Translations under genes and position numbers: made by a program
Notes under the pieces: model-generated
The model's input: only the letters and a program-made list of their open reading frames with translations
The model's database searches: none
What the model was told of the DNA's origin: nothing
NCBI GenBank assembly: GCA_903928075.1
Contig: CAIYPD010000012.1
Coordinates: forward strand, 1-64,000
From: Candidatus Firestoneibacteriota bacterium
Lineage (GTDB): Bacteria > Oederibacteriota > D2-FULL-39-29
Length of the DNA stretch: 64,000 bases
Direction: 5' to 3'
In this document: positions 59,875 through 64,000 of the stretch, in pieces
How the letters are laid out: each line of letters opens with the position of its first letter
How positions within the stretch are numbered: the first letter of the stretch is position 1

Positions 59875-60441
59875 TCAATAGTGATGCAGCTGGGTCTTTG
59901 CGGTCTTGATTTTTTTTCCTTTATACGCCTTAATAAGGTATTTATTTACCTTAACAATTTGTTTGGAAAACTTTTTCTCTTTAATATTGGTCCGGGCAAG
60001 AATCAACGCCGCATTTTTAAAATCCATATTACTGCAAGCCGGGACAGTGCGCCCGCCGGGAATATTCACGCCTTCGATGTGGCACATATTTTTAACTACT
60101 GCCTTACTGCCGATATTTGAATCAAAGATAATGGACCTGAAGCCCACAAAAACATCACTGCCGATAACGCTGGGGCCGTGAATTATACAGCCGTGAGTAA
60201 GGGAAGTATTCCGCCCTACTTTGACTTTGGTGTTTGTAAGCGCATGAATAATTACCCCATCCTGAATATTACAGCCCTTTTCAATGATAACCTTACTGCC
60301 GGGCTCGTCCGCTCTTAAGACCGTATGCGGGCCGACAAAAACATTCTCGCCGATAATGACATTTCCCATTACATGCGCCGTCGGGCTCAAATAGGCTGAT
60401 TTTGCCACTTTTGGTGAACTAATCTTTGCCCCGGTTTTCAT
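59875..60441 (-). CDS. Gamma-carbonic-anhydrase-like hexapeptide protein
   Basis: Start at 60441 right after GGGAGGAG; an upstream in-frame ATG (60474) would translate the attenuator hairpin. 188 residues of left-handed beta-helix repeats (VIGENVFVGPHTVL, VIIEKGCNIQDGVIIHA, VKVGRNTSLTHGCIIHGPSVIGSDVFVGF). Three His in VIIHA and THGCIIH match the Zn/Fe ligands of gamma carbonic anhydrases (CamH/Cam). It would supply bicarbonate or CO2 around PckG. Confidence 0.87.
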   Translation of the reverse strand: MKTGAKISSPKVAKSAYLSPTAHVMGNVIIGENVFVGPHTVLRADEPGSKVIIEKGCNIQDGVIIHALTNTKVKVGRNTSLTHGCIIHGPSVIGSDVFVGFRSIIFDSNIGSKAVVKNMCHIEGVNIPGGRTVPACSNMDFKNAALILARTNIKEKKFSKQIVKVNKYLIKAYKGKKIKTAKTQLHHY

Positions 60442-60454
60442 AACTCCTCCCATA

Positions 60455-60493
60455 AAAAGAAAAACCAACTTCACTCTTTTTGAGTAAAATTGG
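60455..60493 (-). terminator. Attenuator-like hairpin in the leader of the carbonic-anhydrase-like gene
   Basis: Minus strand CCAATTTTACTC-aaaaa-GAGTGAAGTTGG, a 12-pair stem including two G-U wobbles that exist only in the minus-strand RNA, followed by TTTTTCTTTTT. It sits between a consensus promoter and the Shine-Dalgarno, so it would stop transcription early. An upstream hairpin (gCGGaaGCGC ... GCGCagCCG, about 60502-60526) precedes it. Confidence 0.65.
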
Positions 60494-60544
60494 CTTATCG
60501 TCCGGCTGCGCTATGTTGCGCTTCCGTCAAATCTTCCGTCGGTA

Positions 60545-60573
60545 ATTATACACAATCACCCGCAATATGTCAA
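60545..60573 (-). promoter_or_regulatory. Consensus promoter of the carbonic-anhydrase-like gene
   Basis: Minus strand TTGACA (60568-60573), 17 bases, TATAAT (60545-60550), with TGTG before the -10. A perfect sigma-70 consensus, five bases after the DUF2294 stop. It gives a leader of about 95-100 bases. Confidence 0.85.
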
Positions 60574-60578
60574 TTATT

Positions 60579-60926
60579 TCATTCATACTTTTTTTTCAAG
60601 GTAAAAACTATCACTCTTTCACCGGTCTTCGTTGAAACATCGGTATGGAGACTCAATATTTTTATTCCGGTTATCTCAAATATCATATTCGCAAGCAGAG
60701 TTTTTCCTTCCTCTATAAGCAGAGCCCTGGTTTTTTTAATAAGCTCGGCGCCGTCTTTAGTTTTGGTAAGCTGTTCTTCAGCAGGCGTCAAAACACCTTT
60801 TAAGCGCACGACAACAAGGTCTTCAATAATAAAAGTCCTGGTTTCGACTGGCCCGCGCCCCATATAATCCTTTTCAAATTTAATTATAGCTTCCGATATT
60901 TTTGCTTCTATCTGTCCTTTTGTCAT
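60579..60926 (-). CDS. DUF2294-family protein
   Basis: 115 residues. Conserved features: EAIIKFEKDYMGRGPVETRTFIIEDLVVVRLKGVLTPAE and ITGIKILSLHTDVSTKTGERVIVFTL match DUF2294. Function is not established. 18 bases after the HEPN gene. Confidence 0.8.
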   Translation of the reverse strand: MTKGQIEAKISEAIIKFEKDYMGRGPVETRTFIIEDLVVVRLKGVLTPAEEQLTKTKDGAELIKKTRALLIEEGKTLLANMIFEITGIKILSLHTDVSTKTGERVIVFTLKKKYE

Positions 60927-60944
60927 TATTGTTTTACCCCCTAT

Positions 60945-61352
60945 TTATTCAGGTATTCTTTCTTTCAGCCAGGAAAAAAACCGGTCAGCGTGTTTAAAGA
61001 GCTCCAGCGCCTGTTTTTCCGTAACAAGCACATCAAGATACTCTACGGCGGTCTTTTCACTTAAGACCGCGTCGGCGTGTTTTATGGCTTGTTTTGAATC
61101 CGTTCCGCCGGCCTGGGAAAGAAGCCTGACAGCATCGCTGTGCCTTTCAGAGGAACTTCTCTCGCCAAGTTTAAAGACTAAAAAAGCATCTACTCCGGAG
61201 ATGACGCAATGTATAGAAGCCAAAGCAGAAGCTTCGTAGTTCAATTCTTTAATACTGCTTCCTGCGGCTTTATAAAAACTTTCTGCCTTTTTAAAATAAT
61301 TGCGGTATAGTTTCCGTTCGACCTTCTTTGTTTTTGTCTTTTCTGCCGTCAT
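60945..61352 (-). CDS. HEPN-domain protein (HepT-like)
   Basis: 135 residues, all helical. The Rx4-6H signature of HEPN RNases appears as RSSSERH in LVFKLGERSSSERHSDAVRLLSQAG. Overlaps the MNT nucleotidyltransferase gene by four bases. In HepT/MntA pairs the HEPN protein is the toxin and MNT adenylylates it. Confidence 0.78.
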   Translation of the reverse strand: MTAEKTKTKKVERKLYRNYFKKAESFYKAAGSSIKELNYEASALASIHCVISGVDAFLVFKLGERSSSERHSDAVRLLSQAGGTDSKQAIKHADAVLSEKTAVEYLDVLVTEKQALELFKHADRFFSWLKERIPE

Positions 61353-61963
61353 TTATGAATTACACTCCCTATGGGTTTTCCCGACAATAACTTGCCGTCT
61401 TCTATTGCTTTAACTATGCCCTTAGAACTGCTTTTTTCCTTTTTGTATTCTGAAACGGTCAAAATAAGCGGATCCAGGCGGTTGCCTGTTGAGACCGCAA
61501 AATCTTCCGCAAGATCTGAAAGTTTTTCCTTTAACTCTGCCTTTGTCTGTGCATCTTTTGTAAGAAAAAAGACATCTACATCGCTATCCGGTCTTTCTGT
61601 CCCTCCCTTTACGCTTCCATATAAGACAACCGAAAGCGCCTTCTTTGCCGCAGTTTCTAATTTTCCTGTAATTATCTTTTTAGCCAGGTCTTTTTCCTCA
61701 AGGACAAGAGGTTTTAATATCCTTTTCACCAGCTCATGTTTCTGGTTTATCTTAAAAAGATTGGCTCTGCCCGCCTGTCTTCTTATTACGATGCCCTGCT
61801 TTACCAGCCCCTCAAGTATCCTGTGCGCCTGCATTAAGGATATTCCGGTATTCTTTGATGTTTCCCTGCCGGTCTGCTCAGTTTCATATAATATCATATA
61901 CCGTATCAGCTTAATGGAAAGAGGGGTTTTTATTATTTCATAAACTGCATTATTGTATATCAT
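61349..61963 (-). CDS. MNT nucleotidyltransferase with N-terminal winged helix
   Basis: 204 residues. 1-90: winged helix (ETSKNTGISLMQAHRILEGLVKQGIVIRRQAGRANLF). 110-200: MNT domain with GSVKGGTERPDSDVDVF, an exact GSx10DxD active site. Likely the antitoxin-type partner of the HEPN gene and, through its DNA-binding domain, the repressor of its own promoter, where a perfect palindrome lies. Confidence 0.83.
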   Translation of the reverse strand: MIYNNAVYEIIKTPLSIKLIRYMILYETEQTGRETSKNTGISLMQAHRILEGLVKQGIVIRRQAGRANLFKINQKHELVKRILKPLVLEEKDLAKKIITGKLETAAKKALSVVLYGSVKGGTERPDSDVDVFFLTKDAQTKAELKEKLSDLAEDFAVSTGNRLDPLILTVSEYKKEKSSSKGIVKAIEDGKLLSGKPIGSVIHK

Positions 61964-61984
61964 ATTCTCCTATGTATCATATAT

Positions 61985-61998
61985 GGTACATATGTACC
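61985..61998. promoter_or_regulatory. Operator palindrome of the MNT/HEPN operon
   Basis: GGTACATATGTACC, 14-base perfect palindrome, directly downstream of the -10 at the predicted transcription start. GTATCATATATG next to it may be a weaker half. Confidence 0.65.
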
Positions 61999-62002
61999 TT
62001 AT

Positions 62003-62031
62003 AGTATACACATTGCGGGGTGTTTTGTCAA
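62003..62031 (-). promoter_or_regulatory. Promoter of the MNT/HEPN operon
   Basis: Minus strand TTGACA (62026-62031), 17-base spacer, TATACT (62003-62008). Confidence 0.75.
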
Positions 62032-62135
62032 GGAAAACAGGCCGCCAGCCTATAATATCCATAAGGTTTATAAGGTTTTTAAAGTAAAGCCGTGATTTAA
62101 CAATATTTTGAGGGAGTTTTATAACTTTCATCCTA

Positions 62136-62861
62136 TCAATATTTTATCTTTATCAAACATAGCCCTTTTGCGGGAGCTACTACCGGGCTTATGCCTGTGG
62201 TGCCTTTAAATATTTCTTTGGTTATTTTTGGATCCAGGCGGCCGCCGCCTATACGGATAAGAAAGCCCGAAAGCATCCGGACCTGCCTTCTAAGAAAGGA
62301 CCTGGCAGTAAAATCAAGATAGACCATATCTTTCTTCTTCGTAATTTTAATTGACTTAAGAGTCCGTATGGTTTTGACCCGTTCTTCGTCGGCGGAGAAG
62401 ACCCTGAAGTCTTTCGTTCCGGTGAGATATTTTACGGCTTCTCTCATTTTCTTTATATCAAGTTTAAAACTGCAATTTGTATTATAATTATTAAGAAAAA
62501 CATCCCTTTCTTTATTTTGTCTCACGGTATAACGGTAGGTCTTTTGTTTGGCCGAGAACCTGGCGCTAAAAGTTTTCCCTGCCTTCTCAAGTTTACTTAT
62601 GTAAATATCTTCCGGGAGAAGCGAATTTAAAGAGTTTTTTAACCGTGGAAGCGGCAGCCGGCCGGAGTAATCAAAATTTGCAACCTGGCCCTTCGCATGC
62701 ACCCCCGCATCCGTTCGGGAAGCCCCGCTGATTAAAATTTCCTTGTCAGCAATCCGGGAGAGAGCTTTCTCTATTTCCCCCTGCACCGTCTTCTTGTCAG
62801 GAAGTCTCTGCCAGCCCGAATAATTCGTCCCGTCATATGCAATGGTAAGTTTGATATTCAT
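62136..62861 (-). CDS. truA: tRNA pseudouridine(38-40) synthase TruA
   Basis: 241 residues. Catalytic Asp in SGASRTDAGVHAKGQVA, start AYDGTNYSGWQ, and ARSFLRRQVRMLSGFLIRIG. Modifies the anticodon stem-loop of many tRNAs. 104 bases separate its end from the TTGACA of the MNT/HEPN promoter. Confidence 0.96.
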   Translation of the reverse strand: MNIKLTIAYDGTNYSGWQRLPDKKTVQGEIEKALSRIADKEILISGASRTDAGVHAKGQVANFDYSGRLPLPRLKNSLNSLLPEDIYISKLEKAGKTFSARFSAKQKTYRYTVRQNKERDVFLNNYNTNCSFKLDIKKMREAVKYLTGTKDFRVFSADEERVKTIRTLKSIKITKKKDMVYLDFTARSFLRRQVRMLSGFLIRIGGGRLDPKITKEIFKGTTGISPVVAPAKGLCLIKIKY

Positions 62862-63000
62862 AGTTCATTTTAGCACATTAAAATATTACAGTCCATAAAA
62901 CTTGTAGAACAAGGCGCTTTTTGCGCCATAAACCCTGCTTATTAGAAAACTCCCCGCCTCAAAACTTCGACCGACATGATTAAAGACAACTGAAAATGAA

Positions 63001-63027
63001 AACGGCGGGATTTTTTCTCCCGCCGTT
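63001..63027 (-). terminator. asd terminator
   Basis: AACGGCGGGA ... TCCCGCCGTT, ten-base stem; on the minus strand followed by TTCATTTTC. Lies 32 bases after the asd stop. Confidence 0.75.
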
Positions 63028-63058
63028 AACCTAAATCTATTTTCCATTGTCTATTGTT

Positions 63059-64000
63059 CTATTTTCTACTCAGGTATCCTTCCGCTTTTAATAACTCGGC
63101 AATTAATACCGCTCCACCTGCCGCGCCTCTTACGGTATTGTGGGAGAGAGAAACAAACTTGTAATCATAAATATGATCTTCTCTCAAGCGCCCCACGGTC
63201 ACACCCATGCCGTTCTCGATATCTCTTTCTGATTTGGTCTGCGGCCGGTTATCTTCCTCAAAGTATTTGATAAACTGTTTTGGCGCGCTCGGAAGATTAA
63301 GTTTCTGGGGTTTCCCTTTAAACTCTTTCCAGCGGGCAAGTATGACTTCCTTTGACGGTTTCTTCTCAAAGCTCACAAAAGCTGCGGCCATATGCCCGTC
63401 GGTCACCGGTACTCTGATACACTGAGCTGTAATAGCCGGTTTAACCGCCGGAATTATTTTTCCGCCTTCTACTTTTCCCCAGACTTTTAGCGGTTCTTTC
63501 TCGCTCTTCTCTTCCTCGCCGCCGATGTACGGAATAACATTATCTACCATCTCAGGCCAGGTCTCAAAGGTCTTGCCGGCGCCTGAAATAGCCTGATAGG
63601 TGCAGACCACCAGCTCTTTGGGTCCAAAATCAAGCAGCGGATGCAAAGCAGGAACATAACTTTGTATCGAACAGTTTGGTTTCACTACAATAAACCCGGT
63701 TTTTGTACCGAGGCGTTTTTTCTGGCTTGCAAGCACCTGCAAATGCAGATCGTTTAATTCGGGAAGGAGCATCGGCACATCTTCCGTCCACCTGTGCGCG
63801 GAATTATTTGAAACTACAGGAAGCTCCGCTTTAGCATAGGTTTCTTCAAGCGCTTTTATCTCGTCCTTTTTCATATCAACGGCCGAGAAGATAAAATCAA
63901 CAGTCGCCGCAACCTCTGCTACTGCCGAGGCGTTTAAAACTTTCAATTTTGCTATTTTTTCCGGAATAGGCGTTTTCATTGCCCATCTTCCCGCTACCGA
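63059..64000 (-). CDS. asd: Aspartate-semialdehyde dehydrogenase, N-terminus off the window
   Basis: 314 codons visible; the frame is open to base 64000 and enters as SVAGRWAMKTP, so the ATG at 63979 is internal and the NADP-binding start (about 40-50 residues) lies outside. Active-site Cys in VVKPNCSIQSYVPALHPL, catalytic His region in RVPVTDGHMAAAFVSF. The sequence follows the archaeal/fungal branch of Asd. Makes aspartate semialdehyde for Lys, Met and Thr. Confidence 0.94.
   Translation of the reverse strand, partial: SVAGRWAMKTPIPEKIAKLKVLNASAVAEVAATVDFIFSAVDMKKDEIKALEETYAKAELPVVSNNSAHRWTEDVPMLLPELNDLHLQVLASQKKRLGTKTGFIVVKPNCSIQSYVPALHPLLDFGPKELVVCTYQAISGAGKTFETWPEMVDNVIPYIGGEEEKSEKEPLKVWGKVEGGKIIPAVKPAITAQCIRVPVTDGHMAAAFVSFEKKPSKEVILARWKEFKGKPQKLNLPSAPKQFIKYFEEDNRPQTKSERDIENGMGVTVGRLREDHIYDYKFVSLSHNTVRGAAGGAVLIAELLKAEGYLSRK

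Noticed and set aside
60442-60474. Longer N-terminus (MKLVFLFMGGV) for the carbonic-anhydrase-like protein
   Set aside because: These codons come from the terminator hairpin and Shine-Dalgarno; the ATG at 60441 directly follows GGGAGGAG.
1-64000. Prophage, transposon or integrated plasmid
   Set aside because: No integrase, transposase, phage structural gene or replication gene was seen; the content is chromosomal throughout.

Overview
The window reads as one contiguous stretch of chromosome from an anaerobic, fermentative bacterium, moderately AT-rich and densely coded. Evidence for anaerobiosis is strong: two NADH-linked multimeric [FeFe]-hydrogenase operons flank the NADH/NAD+ sensor Rex, the H-cluster maturase HydG is nearby, and pyruvate phosphate dikinase and GTP-type PEP carboxykinase follow further on. 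A FecR-type protein and a probable outer-membrane barrel suggest a diderm envelope. The phylum cannot be fixed from sequence alone; the intergenic repeat style resembles what is seen in uncultured candidate phyla. There is no phage, transposase, integrase, CRISPR array or rRNA. The only RNA gene is an initiator tRNA.

Layout. 1-1298: a partial ECF sigma factor behind a gene for a secreted protein of six 22-residue repeats. 1336-7362: an ATP synthase operon (atpZ-I-B-E-F-H-A) that stops after alpha and runs into a cyclic-nucleotide-binding protein and an AI-2E family permease; gamma, beta and epsilon are absent. Subunit c has a sodium-type ligand set and a 45-residue C-terminal extension. 7451-12582: MFS transporter, small membrane protein, CBM9-like protein and a nuclease-less UvrD/AddA-like helicase. 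12621-25872: redox block, with hydG and a ThiF-like gene, hydrogenase operon 1 (hydB1::gltD fusion, hydA1, hydC1), rex, and hydrogenase operon 2 (hydC2, a [2Fe-2S] protein, hydB2, hydA2) with Rex-box-like operators at its promoter. 25996-28926: pabBC, tRNA-fMet, maf. 29038-34019: a UDP-sugar dehydratase / aminotransferase / phosphoglycosyl transferase / phosphohexomutase operon for surface glycan. 34016-39229: DnaQ-like exonuclease (apparently AUU start), GGQ release-factor-like protein, TIM-barrel isomerase, amidotransferase, and an ECF sigma / anti-sigma-FecR-HEAT pair. 39384-46060: a LacI-controlled sugar operon (GH172, GH116, FucI-like isomerase). 46233-53864: housekeeping genes (dgt, dedA, gltX, csp, SPFH/NfeD, queC, recO) and a barrel-like protein. 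54131-60573: ppdK, a membrane protein, pckG and a gamma-carbonic-anhydrase-like gene behind an attenuator-like leader. 60579-64000: DUF2294 protein, MNT/HEPN module with its own operator, truA and partial asd.

How it fits together: sugar and C4 intermediates pass through PEP/pyruvate (ppdK, pckG); NADH, NADPH and ferredoxin are balanced by H2-evolving complexes under Rex; the ATP synthase may use Na+. Unusually many genes show textbook sigma-70-like promoters (TTGAnn-17-TATAAT), and several place the predicted transcription start at or within a few bases of the start codon, suggesting leaderless mRNAs.
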